A stretch of 45,562 nucleotides of DNA from Priapulus caudatus. Lineage: Eukaryota; Priapulida; Priapulimorpha; Priapulimorphida; Priapulidae. The position numbers were made by a program, and so were the translations under genes. Location of the stretch: contig NW_014577568.1 in the NCBI RefSeq assembly GCF_000485595.1, positions 167,664 through 213,225 of the forward strand, written 5' to 3'. Shown one piece after another: positions 20,850-31,917 of this stretch; the stretch's first letter is position 1; each line of letters opens with the position of its first letter. A model generated the notes under the pieces. That model was not told where the DNA came from. It was given only the letters and a program-made list of their open reading frames with translations, and searched no databases.

Positions 20850-21116
20850 GCCTGCTATCCCGCAGGACAAATTCTTTCAACCAGTTCGAGGAAAAAACTC
20901 ATCAAACCTAAAAAATTTGACAACTTTGTATCAGCAAACACTGTTGAACGTCTGGCTAGAAACAACAGTAGATGCCTTAACATTATCCCCAGCAAGACTG
21001 ACGTCTACAAACATTCATTTCTCGTGCAGACAATCGTGGATTGGAACCAGCCGGAGGACAATATCGTCTGTGCTAAATCAGTTGAGGCCTTCAAAACAAG
21101 CGTAAACTGTAACTAA
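20850..21116 (+). pseudogene. C-terminal fragment of a LINE reverse-transcriptase ORF
   Basis: One frame reads KKLIKPKKFDNFVSANTVE, then RLARNNSRCLNII, then KHSFLVQTIVDWNQPEDN and SVEAFKTSVNCN, with a stop at 21114-21116. The pattern hsFxxxTIxxWN followed by F(K)xxL is the usual end of a non-LTR retrotransposon RT ORF. Only about 85 codons are present, so it is a 5'-truncated insertion. A longer open frame in another register (20845-21105) is a shadow. Confidence 0.65.
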
Positions 21117-21431
21117 ACAGGCAGCCCTCTCTCGGCTCCTGCCAACGCCACGCCAGAATTGGTTCCTGTCGGTGTATCATATCAAGATCAAGATATCAAT
21201 ATCATGCTATTTTGGTGCATGCCCACCCTGTCTGGTGGTCACGAAATGGAAGAATATAACAGGACAGCCTGCTGTCTAAGTGCAGTCACGGCTGAAGCTG
21301 CTGCAGTAAACCCTAATTAAACCAATAGTGGAAATCCAGCAGGAATAAGTTATAAAATTTAGTTTTTAAGCCGTAAATTCGTGATAATACCAATATTTCT
21401 ACATAAAATCAGTTAACTTTTGATCATAATA
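21117..21431. other. Non-coding sequence, probably LINE 3' tail and spacer
   Basis: It follows the RT fragment directly. No coding motifs. It ends at the ATAATA duplication flanking the next element. Confidence 0.4.
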
Positions 21432-21858
21432 GAGGGGGGAACGGGGAGGGGGGGTACATTCCCACTTTCCCAGCAAAAAAAAACACCCCATATCCCAGTT
21501 CCCAGTAAAATAAAATCCCAATTCCCAGTTTCTAGGAAATTATGTAGACATGTTTCAGGAAATTCAGTCGTTTAGGTATTCAAACACTACATAAATACTA
21601 ATATTTACATACTATTATTTATCTGGGCCTAAATAATAAAAAAAATATATATAAATAAATAAATATTAGCGCAGAAATTGAAATCCCGACGAATTGATAC
21701 AATTTTCCCAGATCCCAGACAATTTTAGAGGGTTTTTCCCACGTCTCGATGGACTTCTGTTCCCGAATCACGGAAAATTTATCTGACATTTCCCAGTTCC
21801 CAGCTAATTAAAATGGCCAATCCCGCATCCCGAAAATACCCGTTCCCCCCTCATAATA
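21426..21858. mobile_element. MITE with GAGGGGGGAACGGG inverted ends and ATAATA duplication
   Basis: The left end GAGGGGGGAACGGG (21432-21445) and the right end CCCGTTCCCCCCTC (21839-21852) are perfect inverses of 14 bp. They are flanked by ATAATA at 21426-21431 and 21853-21858. The 421-bp interior has many TCCCAGTTCCCAG motifs and no coding capacity. Confidence 0.8.
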
Positions 21859-21873
21859 TACAATAAGAAATGT

Positions 21874-21974
21874 TAAATATATATATATATATATATATAT
21901 ACGTATGTGTGTGTGCGCGCATGCGTGTGTTCATGCAGGCGTGCATGCGTGTGTGCGCGTGCGCGCGTGCATGC

Positions 21975-22045
<71 letters not shown>

Positions 22046-22099
22046 TTTGTGTGTGTATGGGAAGGGGGTGCGCGCGCACGTTTGTGTGTGTGGGTGGGT

Positions 22100-22162
<63 letters not shown>

Positions 22163-22172
22163 NNNNNNNNNN

Positions 22173-22248
<76 letters not shown>

Positions 22249-22252
22249 CGCC
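21874..22252. repeat. (AT)n then long (GT)n microsatellite with assembly gap
   Basis: An (AT)n run leads into variant GT/GC repeats and two long (GT)n tracts. Ten N occupy 22163-22172 inside the tract. Long VCVCVC/THTHTH frames here are repeat translations, not genes. True length is unknown. Confidence 0.95.
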
Positions 22253-23159
22253 TGTGCGTGGGTATTTACTGAACCATGGATGACTAACATAATAGTGACT
22301 CTGGCACATGAGAATATAAGAGGTGGCATGACATTCACCCTAACATCCCAATAACTCAACCTAACATTCAGAGGCAGACATGATTCGTGTTGAGACATAG
22401 TAATTACTAACTATGTTGTGAGAATCTATCCACTTTCTGAGAACGAAATCAAGGGGACGAACAAGTGTTTCTCATATCCCCCATTTACCGTTTTGCGTTC
22501 ACATTAGAAGCAATAGTGGGTGCACGTGATACAATAATATCGCCCAACAGTGTACAACAATGTAAACCAACACCCTACTCCGTGTCGAGTTACATTATTG
22601 TACCTGGGTGTGCACGTGATCCTCGAATTAATACATTAATTCTATTATAGAGAGAATATATGAATGAGACAGAGAGAGAGTATACTCTCTAGACTTCAAG
22701 AACGCGAGTTGCCTTCCACTCACACGGCTGCCCGCGCATTAAAATTACACCATTGCTACACATTCGCAGAGCAGCGCAGGAGCGTAAATGCGGGAATCGA
22801 ACGAGCAAAATCATTGGTTATGGGAAACTAAAAGCACTGTGACATTCGTTTCGTCAGCTTGTTCCACCCGATGTAGGTTCTGCTGCTAAACTAATGGAGC
22901 ACGAACAATTGCTTGATGAAAGCAGCAATGCACACATCAAGACTACAGGGCACGACGCACGGATACTGTAGACACAACTAATGTCACCGCGACTGCACAC
23001 AGCATGACACACACGTTGCATTAGAAGTAATAACTTGTGATGTCTCTTTTGTGAGCAGATATGTATGTACCTACGGTTGCATTGTTATTGTATTATGACG
23101 TTGTATCAATCGAAATAACGCGCTAATGTATGTGCACACCGCAAGTCAAAACACTATAT
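22253..23159. other. Upstream sequence of GRL copy 4
   Basis: No genes. The part from about 22780 to 23140 resembles 26510-26900 before copy 5 (for example AACGAGCAAA followed by a related stretch, and TGTATGTGCACA versus TGTATGCACA), so it is a duplicated promoter-side region. A TATA-like CACTATATACACA lies near 23150. Confidence 0.5.
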
Positions 23160-23575
23160 ACACAAGACGAGAGAGGACAGAGAGAGAGAGAGAGAGATAG
23201 AGCGCGCGCGCACGCGCATGTGTGAAGAGACAAAACGCGCGCGCGAGAAAGACAGTAAGAGAGAGAAGGGAACGAGAGACGAGAAACACGGTGCGACGCG
23301 TTCGAAAAAGAGACAGTTAAAGAGAGGAGCAGCGAGAGGAGCGAGAACATGCGCGCGAGAGATAGAGACAGTACGAGAGAGAGCGAAGATGCAGGAAAGA
23401 GAGCACGAGCCAGGGAGAGTAGAGACAGTAAAGAGAGAAGAAGAGGGAACGAGAGTGCGCACGAGAGAGGACAGAGAGAGAGAGAGAGAGAGACAGTAGG
23501 AGAGGGAGAGAAGAGAGGGAAAGAGAGCGCGCGAGAGATAAAGCACGCGCGTGAGAAAGAGAGCACGATAGGGAG
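23160..23575. repeat. GA-rich repeat with CG runs, leader of GRL copy 4
   Basis: It has the same composition as 1-370. The last 60 bp (GCGCGTGAGAAAGAGAGCACG and onward) match 340-388 before copy 1 closely. Confidence 0.8.
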
Positions 23576-23582
23576 AAAGCCG

Positions 23583-24549
23583 ATGGCAGCGATTACAGCA
23601 GCGACAACAACGCAGAGGAAATGGTGGAGAACGAGCGAGCACATATCTACGCAGCAGCAGGTCAATACTGAGTCTCCTAGGACATCATTGCTATGTAGAA
23701 GTTTGAGACCGCTGTTGATACAAATGAAGATGTCTGGAGCTTGGCCGTACACAACCGTTGAAGATTTCAGCGCACCAACCAGGCGCTGGCGTATTTACAC
23801 TACTGTTATCCTGCTCCTGACAATTGCAATGTTTCTGTACTTAATAACATCATTAGGTGTAAGTGATGGATCAAATGCAACGTTAATCATTATTACACCT
23901 GTGTTGTTCGTATACGTGCAGATTATTGTCAACATCTTATTCATCCTGAGAAGCGAACAGAGAATCATACGCTACATGTGCCGATGGGAAAACATTTTTT
24001 TTATCTGACGCGCCCTTAACCCAAATAGCAGTAGGATACATTAAGGCTATAACTGCAATAGCCATTGTGGTCAATCTCTCAGCACAGTTTCCTTTAGCAA
24101 CCAATATAGTGATCACAAATCCATCAATGACAGCACTCGCCAAAATATTCGCAGCTACTGGACTAATCTTTTTTTACGGTGCATATGTTGATGCAACAGG
24201 GCCGATATATTTGTTGCTTGTGTGTCTGCTCTCAATTTGAAGACAGTTTAAAACCATCACCACAGCCATCGCTGAGGAAACCAATCTTGCAAGACATTTT
24301 GGTAAATATAGAAGAGCGCACCAGAAGCTGTGCAGACTGATTGCTGAGACTGATGAACCGTTTGGACCGACAATCGCCATGTACTACGCTGCTGCCATCG
24401 TAAGCTCCTTACTAATGCTTTACACACTGGCCGTGAAGAGTTACTAGGTGATAGGTAGTCTTTATGAAGCATACCAGATTTTATCCTTCATTTCATACAA
24501 ATGAATAATGCTTGCGGTGAACATGATTTGTGGAGAGATCCACACTCAG
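23583..24549 (+). pseudogene. GRL exon copy 4, one frameshift and three stops
   Basis: ATG at 23583 gives MAAITAATTTQRKW, aligning with copy 1. A run of eight T at 23995-24002, where seven are expected, shifts the frame and stops it at 24008. Homology continues in the next frame (LSDAPLTQIAVGYIKAITAI) with stops at TGA 24238-24240 (where others have CGA, arginine), TAG 24445-24447 and TGA 24502-24504. The conserved NLARHFGKYRRAHQKLCRLI stretch is present. The end is CACACTCAG|GTACGT at 24549/24550, phase 0 once the extra T is removed. Three independent stops make this a genuine pseudogene. Confidence 0.85.
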
Positions 24550-25554
24550 GTACGTCATTTATTAATTACGGAAGACAATATTTTATTATAACTACTCTAT
24601 AATACTGCTTATATTTAAATACTCCGTTGTTTTGACAGTTGCTCTAGCGCAATGCAAAACAGACCATATTTATCCTACGGCAATCGTTACGAGATTTTCG
24701 AATCTTAAATTTGCTTTGGTAAACGAGGAAAGATTCCCTATAGCCGATTATGTGGTGACATGACGTGTAGAAGCTACGTCTGTAGCCATGGTCGCATATT
24801 GTGGCCTGTTCAGCACATTGATTTGTCGTAAACGAGGTTTTCGGTGCTGCTAAATGAATAGCGTCATAACAGATGACGGTAGCACGCTGTTGAAACACTG
24901 AAAACGTTAGCAATAAAAAGCATGTGCTAACAAACTATACAACAGTAAGCTTGGCAGTCGCACCGACATGAAAGCTTGTTATAGTATTCTGACTAATGTG
25001 TATTTTCTGAACCATTGCGTTACATGACCGAGCTGCTTAACTATTTGCATGGTACTGCGTGGTGATCCAATGCAAAAAACACTGATGATTGAGCAGGTTT
25101 TTTGCCGCATCATGGAGACATGTATGAACATAGGCACACCCAGTAAACACGATTGAGTATATTACTCAAGACCTGTAATCCTCTCCTTTGTGACTTGAAA
25201 CCAAGTTGTACACCTACATAAATTGACGTCAATTACAATAACTCTATGTGTGAAAGCAATGTGATCCATTTTTGAAAATCCCCAGTCAAACATCAAAAGA
25301 AACAAACAATTCCTCACGGGAAAAGGATATGTCACCTAGTGCAATAGGCGATCTGTCAACACATGCTAATCGTCACTTCACCAAATGACAATTGGCCCTC
25401 CTAATTGAGATTCCATTTATTTTTGGTGGCACTCTACCTATCAACAATATTACACAGCAATGTTGTCTTTTGACAAATATGCAAGCAATATTATATGCAT
25501 TCGGCCCACGTCTCAATCAGTAAATCTTCTTAAATTATAAAAAAAACAAAAAGT
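24550..25554. other. Spacer after GRL copy 4
   Basis: AT-rich, no supportable exon. A CTCCGTTGTTTTGACAG acceptor-like site ends near 24639, but the phase-0 continuation meets a stop after two codons. Confidence 0.45.
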
Positions 25555-25905
25555 ACGTAAACTAAAATATAAAAATGCGAGTTGCCTAGGAGGTTATTGA
25601 AATTTAGCCCGTCCATATTTGCAAATTATCGGTCACATCCCTGCAGTGGTCAACCGCACATTATTTCTCTCATGATATGACAAATGTCAAAGGAAATGAA
25701 CTGTTAACATAGCAAAGCCCATGTGCCTGTACCGATAAGACCCGCTTGTCACCAGGGATCCCACACACGCGCGGACTCTACATTTCGTATACTTCGTATT
25801 CTGGTATTATGCTGCTGCTTCTCCATACAACCCAGTAACGATCACGACACTCAACGTCTAGCCTCCAAGGAATTCGTTGACCGTTCAAAAGAATTCAAGA
25901 GATAA
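25555..25905 (+). pseudogene. Remnant of a GRL promoter and first codons
   Basis: The stretch 25715-25890 aligns to the promoter and leader of copies 7-9 (GCTTGTCACCAGGGATCCCACACACGCGC; ACAACCCAGTAACGATCACGACACTCAACG). It includes about 20 codons of the start, with the ATG changed to ATC. No receptor body follows. The preceding 150 bp resemble the upstream sequence of copies 11 and 12. Confidence 0.6.
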
Positions 25906-26860
25906 TGGTAGTGGTCCGGCATGATCACGTCGTATGATAATAGTACAAAAGGATTTACTGTCGATCAACAATGCTCTGGTTAGTCAATAAAACGTTTCTC
26001 GTATTTAGCCACTTAAAAAAAGATCAATTGGCAAAATTCAGCATTTGATCACGAATTTTACGGCATACCAAGTTATGATGCATTCCCTGATCATTATTTG
26101 TAGTAACAGTAGCATATAGATGTCAGCTATCCAACCGTACAAGGGCGTGATGCAGAATAGGAGAGAAAGACTGTTATATAGTCCCGTGACATAGAATTCT
26201 ACCTTCTCCCATGTCGATATTGGTAGATGTGCTGAACTAGGAGGAGCATTGCATGCTTCACGTGCCCCGGCACTCTTTACACATAGAATGCAGTTCCTAT
26301 AACAATTGCTTCGATCTAGTGGCAGAGTCCTGGTCATTAATTCACATCTCTAGCTCATTAATTAGTCAGTATTACGCTATAAGACACTTCCCAAGCTATA
26401 TTAATGATCTTTATCTGGAGTGGCGGGGGAAGAATGATTTCTATCGTGGTGTTTAAGCAGTCATACGTGCTGTGAAAATTCATTCTGCACAGTTATATCA
26501 CAACTTTCACACAAATGCGGAAATGGAACGAGCAAACTCACTGATCATGGCTACCCAAAAAAACTGTGACAAAACAGTACGGTTTACCTAGCAAATACAA
26601 TTTAAACATCCTTGACATCTGTTTCGTTTAGCACATGTTTAGTATTCTAATAGACTAATACAATGTAATAGAATACACACCAGTAGCAACTACTTCAGGA
26701 AAGAATTCAATGGAAGGAGTAATGGGCATATCATAACCATATAGCGTGATGTGGGAACGACGCCGACATATCAATTGTCAGTGGGTGTGTACAGACAGAA
26801 ACACGCACCGCAGTCGAAACCATTGCAAATGTCACCTTTGTGAGACTTTATGTAAGTAGG
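25906..26860. other. Spacer and upstream sequence of GRL copy 5
   Basis: No convincing gene. A 99-codon minus frame (26337-26038) has hydrophobic stretches but no homologue I recognise and no splice support. From about 26510 the sequence resembles the region upstream of copy 4. A TATA-like GCTATATAACTGG lies near 26867. Confidence 0.4.
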
Positions 26861-26994
26861 CTGGCTATATAACTGGCTAATGTGTATGCACAGTAGAAAG
26901 CAGGCCTCTCACACTACACAGCACCTATGCAGCTATATAGCGAGCAAGCGAGAGAGAGAGAGCGCGAGAGCCAGGATACGGTTAGCAGCGAACA

Positions 26995-27156
26995 ATGATG
27001 CAAAGAAGATGTTGGACAACGAGAGAGAACCTACCGATGCAGCAGCGCGTTCATCCAGAGCTTTTAGGAAAGTCATTGCTATGGAGAAGTTTGAGACCGT
27101 TGTTGATACAAATGAAGATATGTGGAGCTTGGCCGTACACGATGTGGCAGCTGTAG
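26995..27156 (+). pseudogene. GRL fragment copy 5, 5' end only
   Basis: It codes MMQRRCWTTRENLPMQQ, then SLLWRSLRPLLIQMKICGAWP and YT, close to copy 1, then diverges abruptly (MWQL) and stops at 27154-27156. The rest of the receptor is absent. A donor-like GAGCAG|GTAAGA lies at 27200/27201 in unrelated sequence. The frame from 26880 to 27266 is a shifted reading of the same conserved block. Confidence 0.75.
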
Positions 27157-27200
27157 ACGTTACTGAGAGTAATGTATGGGTAGAACCAAGACGAGAGCAG

Positions 27201-27624
27201 GTAAGAAAATATAAACAAAATTATAAAATGGCGGTTGCCGAACAACCGAATAACGTCCATCAATGAGGAGGAAACAATTTGGTAAATTCTAAATGGCTGT
27301 CAGGAAAACATTACCCGACAGTTTATTTCGTTCCGATAAACACCACGGTAATTTGTCGTAGATGAAGACATATTAACCACTAAATATGGATACCGCATCA
27401 CCCACTGAAAACAGCGAATTGTTCCAGCATTGAAAACATCATCTATATGAAACACACACGATGATAATAACGTATATTAACCACAAACGTTGCCATGGGC
27501 ATCCTGTCATTCTAGTCTAGTTGCTGCATCTCGACCAATATGCATTTGGTGAGCCGTCATGTAACACCGACAAGCTGCATCATCAATCCACTATCACTAC
27601 ACATAGGGCACGCAGGCAGAGAGG
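27201..27624. other. Spacer between GRL fragments 5 and 6
   Basis: No gene seen. The last 35 bp are the leader shared with copy 3. Confidence 0.4.
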
Positions 27625-27775
27625 ATGGCATCAGTTGCAGCAGCAGAAACGACGCAGAGAGCGACTCTTTCCATGCATCAACCTAGTAATACTGACAGAG
27701 ACAAGATGTCATTGCGATGGAGCAGTTTAAGACCGCTTGATACAACCGAAGATGTGTGGAGCTTGGCCGTCATGA
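27625..27775 (+). pseudogene. GRL fragment copy 6, 5' end only
   Basis: It codes MASVAAAETTQRATLSMHQP and matches copy 2 at its start. A 2-bp deletion in the conserved CCGCTGTTGATACAAATGAAG block (here CCGCTTGATACAACCGAAG) shifts the frame, and homology ends at GCTTGGCCGT. No receptor body follows. Confidence 0.75.
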
Positions 27776-28199
27776 CCCTTCTAGTCTAAAGGCGAACTAT
27801 ATTTGTTCACTATTACTTTACCCACGTGCAAGTTTATTATAACATTACAACCAGTGATCGACAAACACCATGAATGTTTCAGCCAGTGTATCGTCATAGT
27901 TTTTAGTACATAGCAGCATGAGCGCTTCTCTCTATATTTTTTTCTCATATATTACGAGCAAATGGCAACAGCAACGATCCACGAGGTATATAAACTTGAT
28001 TCACTATAATGAACGGGAAATCTATGATGCATCAAGTGATTAAGAAAGACAAGGGTTTCACACTAGTTACTGATCACAGGACAGCATTTAACGAAGGTTG
28101 TGTTACATATAGTATAATGATGCTGATTAATCTACTCATTAATCAATATCTCACACCTGAGAAACACCCTATTCATTCTATGATGACACCGCAAATGCC
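27776..28199. other. Spacer before GRL copy 7
   Basis: No gene recognised. A 28009-28272 frame is partly overlapping promoter sequence and has no motif. Confidence 0.4.
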
Positions 28200-28383
28200 A
28201 CGCAAAATGAGTTGTTTACAGAACAAAAATAGCAGTTGCGCTATAACAAAGGCTATGCGCATGTACGTATAAGGCCCACTTGTCACCAGGGATCTCATAC
28301 GCGCGCACACTTTACACCAGCCAGGAAGCTGCTCTATCGTAACATGTTCATATACTGCTGCTTTTATATAAAACCCAGTAAAG
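28200..28383 (+). promoter_or_regulatory. Core promoter and leader of GRL copy 7
   Basis: TATAAG at 28268-28273 and an initiator-like TCATAC with its A at 28297 are 29 bp apart, and the A is 87 bp before the ATG at 28384. The block TATGCGCATGTACG just before the TATA box and CACCAGCCAGGAAGCTGCTC in the leader recur before copies 8, 9 and 10. Confidence 0.7.
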
Positions 28384-29361
28384 ATGACGACAGTCAAAGT
28401 ATTGCCTCCAACGAATTCGTGGACAGACGACTACACTACCAGCCGGCGCAGCTACTGATAACATGAAGCGTGTGTTATGGAGAAGTTTAAGACCGCTGTT
28501 GATACAAATGAAGATATGTGGAACTTGGCCGTACACAACGGTTGGAGACTGCAGGGCACCAACCAGACGCTGGCGTGTTTACTCTACTGTCATTCTTCTT
28601 GTGAGCATTGCAGTATTCGTGACCCTACTAGGGCAGCTGGGCATATATTTCATATATGGATCATACGGAAGCATGATACTGTCAAGAGTAGATAATAACA
28701 CGCAAGAGTAGATTTCACGCAAGTCCAAGTTGTCGTCAACCTGTTATTCCTCATAAAAATGCAACCAGAAATAAGGAAATACATGTGCAGATGGCAACAC
28801 CACGTTGCGTCTGAAGAGACAACAGTGAGATTGGTATCTGGATACAGCAAGTTAATGACCGCACTATTTGTCATAATCCATCTTCTCCTCAGCATTCAAG
28901 TAGCTATTAATTTCATAACTGTTGTCTTCACAGCATCACCAATAGTGGTGAAAATAATTATAGGCGTTGTAATAACGATTGGATTCTATTAGATCTATGT
29001 TGATGCGACAGCTCCGATGTACTAATTGCTTGTGTTTTTGCTGACAATTCGAAGGCAATTTAAAATCATCTCAACGGTTATAGCAGAGGAAACCAATCTT
29101 GCAAGAAACGTTGAAGAATATAGAAGAGCGCACCAGAAGCTGTGCAGACTGATTGCTGAGACTGATAAACTGTTTGGACCGATGATTGTCACATACTACG
29201 CTTCTGCTATGATTACCTCATTGTCAACTCTCTACGTGGTATCAGAGAAAAGCTACTGGGCTTTTGGTGTTTCCAACGTGGTGGCCATGCTGACGTTTTT
29301 CGTGACATATCAAGCCACGATAAACGCAGTAGGCATGATTTGTGAGGATTTCAACAAAAAG
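28384..29361 (+). pseudogene. GRL exon copy 7, 1-bp insertion, 20-bp duplication, two stops
   Basis: It starts MTTVKVLPPTNSWTDD. One extra A near 28433 shifts the frame, which is open from 28463 (MKRVLWRSLRPLLIQMKICG). A 20-bp tandem duplication (28683-28702, with CAAGAGTAGAT repeated at 28703-28713) shifts it again and creates a stop at 28709-28711. Homology then continues in the original frame (YMCRWQHHVASEETTVRLVS) to TAG 28990-28992 and TAA 29023-29025. The rest is open: NLARNVEEYRRAHQKLCRLI to CEDFNKK. It ends AACAAAAAG|GTACGT at 29361/29362, phase 0 when the 21 extra bases are discounted. Confidence 0.85.
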
Positions 29362-29399
29362 GTACGTCACTATTAGCTATTGCTACAGTCACGTTGGCT

Positions 29400-30212
29400 T
29401 TCACAGACGTGAAAACGTGTTCTAGCAGACGAAGGCTTGAATATAACGAGGTACGGTTGTCGTTGTCGGGGTTGACGGTAGTCACTGGTTGTTCACAAGC
29501 AACAATCTGTCAGTCTGGGTCCGCAAAACGTTTCATTCATTCGGGAAAAGATCGGTCTCGTGTACCGAAAATAAACAAGTGTTTCCTGTTTACTAACCAA
29601 TCAGCGTGCGGAGCACGGTCACGTGACTGCTGGAATTAGCAAAACATACATAAAGCATAAACACATGTATATCTCATACATACGCACATACGTAAGATGA
29701 GTAGGATGGGGGAGGGAAGTGAGGAAGAAGACAAGGTAAAATGGGACAACAGACCGAGTACGATATCGTTGACGTATTGTGTGTTTGTATGGATTAAATT
29801 TCCTTTCGATTAATTAAAAATCACGCGGTGGAGCATTAGTTTAATTGTTTACTCTGTAAGCCCTTGTATAACTTGTGTTATAGCTGCAACCATATCGTAG
29901 ACATTGATCAAAACAACTATATAATTTAAAAATAAACGGCACCCAAATTAGAACCTACTACAAAGACCAATAAAACAATACGTCATCGCTAAAAAAAAAA
30001 CTGTCAATTTAAGCCTTAAAAATGCTCAAGTTGATTGATAATCCCTGAACTCCACAGATTTTTACCCAAGCTCTATTTTACGCCAGCCTATTATCTATCT
30101 AGACGAAGAGCAGCAATGGGCATTGCCTTCTTATAATAAAATCACAACCAATGGCAGATATCATTAATGACTCCCCTAGTCTATCAGATTCGTTTAGTTA
30201 CTGACATAAACA
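29400..30212. repeat. Inter-cassette repeat, first copy
   Basis: About 810 bp nearly identical to 36399-37272, starting AGACGTGAAAACGTGT. The other copy has an extra stretch of about 60 bp (near 36567-36629). It includes the beginning of the GT-tract module (GATGAGTAGGATGGGGGAGG), cut short here at TATCGTTGACG. No coding exon seen. Confidence 0.8.
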
Positions 30213-31189
30213 AGAGCCGCAGAGCGTCTGGGCTCATCTGAGGTCTGTTGCTACGATTATAAACGTAAAATTTCAGTCGTGCGTAGTACCACATTTGTTA
30301 GGCGCAGATATGCCAGACACGCCAGTTGCGTACAACATCGATTTGCTTAGGAGCACGCCCACTATCGCAGATGGAGGGTAGGGCGGCAGAGGTGGAGGGG
30401 AGGGGTGGGTGCGAGGCGTAGGGGAACGGGCGCGGGAGGGTGGCACTTCGGTGCTCGGAGGCGGAAGGGTTAAGGACTGTGTGGGACGGGAGGGGGCGGC
30501 TCTAATAGCCCCAAAAGCAGTCTTCACTCCTTTGTTAACAGTTCAACAAATCCATGTATTAACCCTTCCTCCTTGAGGGTTCAAAAAGGTTATCAGACAC
30601 TTACTCTCGCATGTCAGGTCAGACAGGGACATTTCATCGGTCCTCTTCAATAAAGCCATAAAAATGCTAGCGGTCACGCTGAAATCCAAAAAAGTTTTTC
30701 AATCGCTCCGTCACTAGACTCCATGTCCGTCAGAAAATGTCTAACAATTCTGCCCTCGCTGTGCGCCACTCTTGACCTCGTTGGCACCTGTTGAACTTCC
30801 AATTTCTAGCACCAGGTGGATGGGCCTTTTCCTCACCATGATGCCTATACACCCGACATAGCCGAGCCTAGGTTCCGAGTCCGTCTTCTAATTTGTGCCC
30901 GCAATTCTGCATTCTCCCTCCCTATACCTTAGTTTAAGTGAGTGAATTGTTCCTTTTTCCTTCTGTTTACACCTCTTGACCTTTGACCTTTGACCCCCAG
31001 CTTCGACACTCCCATATCGTTTATGATGATCCCCCAAACGACTCCAAATATCGTGACCGTACGTCGAGCGCGTTAAGATGCTTAGGTGCCCAACTGTTGA
31101 CGCGACGGACGGGCACGCACGGACGACCGACGCGACGACGCACGCGACGATCATGCGATTCTACAAGCTGCATCTGACTATGTCAGATG
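30213..31189. mobile_element. 977-bp insertion with hairpin ends, absent from the paralogous unit
   Basis: At 37266-37275 the paralogous unit reads straight across (GACATAAAAAACGAAGG), so this block is inserted between GACATAAA and AACGAAGG. The right end has a perfect hairpin, CATCTGAC-TAT-GTCAGATG (31171-31189), followed by AGCTAAAAA. The left end has AGCCGCAGA-gcg-TCTGGGCT. Both ends share GCTCATCTGA in opposite orientation. The interior has a CG-rich GACGCACG stretch (31105-31150). I recall TTTTTAGCTCAxxTGA ends from abundant mollusc/amphioxus repeats; the class is uncertain. Confidence 0.65.
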
Positions 31190-31439
31190 AGCTAAAAACG
31201 AAGGAAGCCACTAAAGAGAATGCATTACTTGATTGCGTTAGCGTTGAACACCTGCTGCTGGACTGATGGCAATGTTTGCGGCAGGACGTGTTACACGCGA
31301 GAGTATTGTAATGCAACGAGCTTTAATGTTGTCAAACTATTGATCAATATTTCTCGCGTGAGGAGCGGCCTATACGTTCTATGATGACGTAGCAAATGTC
31401 AAGCAAAAAGAGTTATAAACATAACAACAAAAAAGAAGT

Positions 31440-31556
31440 TGTTTACATAACAACAAAGGCTATGCGCATGTACGTATAAAGCCCAGTTGTCACCAGATGT
31501 CTCATACGCGCGCACACTTCACACCCGCCAGGAAGCTGCTCTATCGGAACGTGTTC
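31440..31556 (+). promoter_or_regulatory. Solo GRL promoter without a receptor exon
   Basis: The promoter block is present (TATGCGCATGTACGTATAAAG, with TATAAAG at 31475-31481, then TCTCATAC and CACCCGCCAGGAAGCTGCTC). After CGGAACGTGTTCA it switches to unrelated repeat sequence (ATATCTCTCGCTTGAG). No GRL start follows. Confidence 0.65.
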
Positions 31557-31744
31557 AATATCTCTCGCTTGAGCAATAGCCTATTCATTCTCTAACGAAA
31601 GTCTAGCACCAGATGCTGGCAGTCTGTCAATGTTTGCAGCGTGTGTTACACACGAGGATATTGTAATACAACCCTCCAATATTTGCATATTATCGGTCCA
31701 CATCTCTCCTCTGATTAACTGTTTGATCATTCTGTGATGATATA
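31557..31744. repeat. Inter-cassette repeat also at 36085-36285
   Basis: It shares CTAGCACCAGATGCTGGCAG and GAGGATATTGTAATACAACC with 36085-36285, 40050-40200 and 44240-44400. Non-coding. Confidence 0.7.
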
Positions 31745-31917
31745 ACCTTTTTTAAGCGGAATGCGCTGCTTACATAACATCAAAGGCTATGCGCGTGTGC
31801 GTATAAGGCCCAGTTGTCACCAGGAATCTCATACACGCGCACACTCCACACCAGCTAGGCAGCTGCTCTAACTGAACGTGTTCATATACTGCTGCTTTTA
31901 TATACAACCCAGTAAAA
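31745..31917 (+). promoter_or_regulatory. Core promoter and leader of GRL copy 8
   Basis: TATAAG at 31802-31807; initiator-like TCATAC with A at 31831, 29 bp downstream; ATG at 31918, 87 bp after that. Spacing is identical to copies 7 and 9. Confidence 0.75.

Noticed and set aside
21851-22398. Long VCVCVC and HTHTHT frames
   Set aside because: Translations of (GT)n and (CA)n tracts across a gap.
26038-26337. 99-codon hydrophobic minus-strand frame
   Set aside because: No family resemblance, no paralogue in the other spacers, no splice sites.
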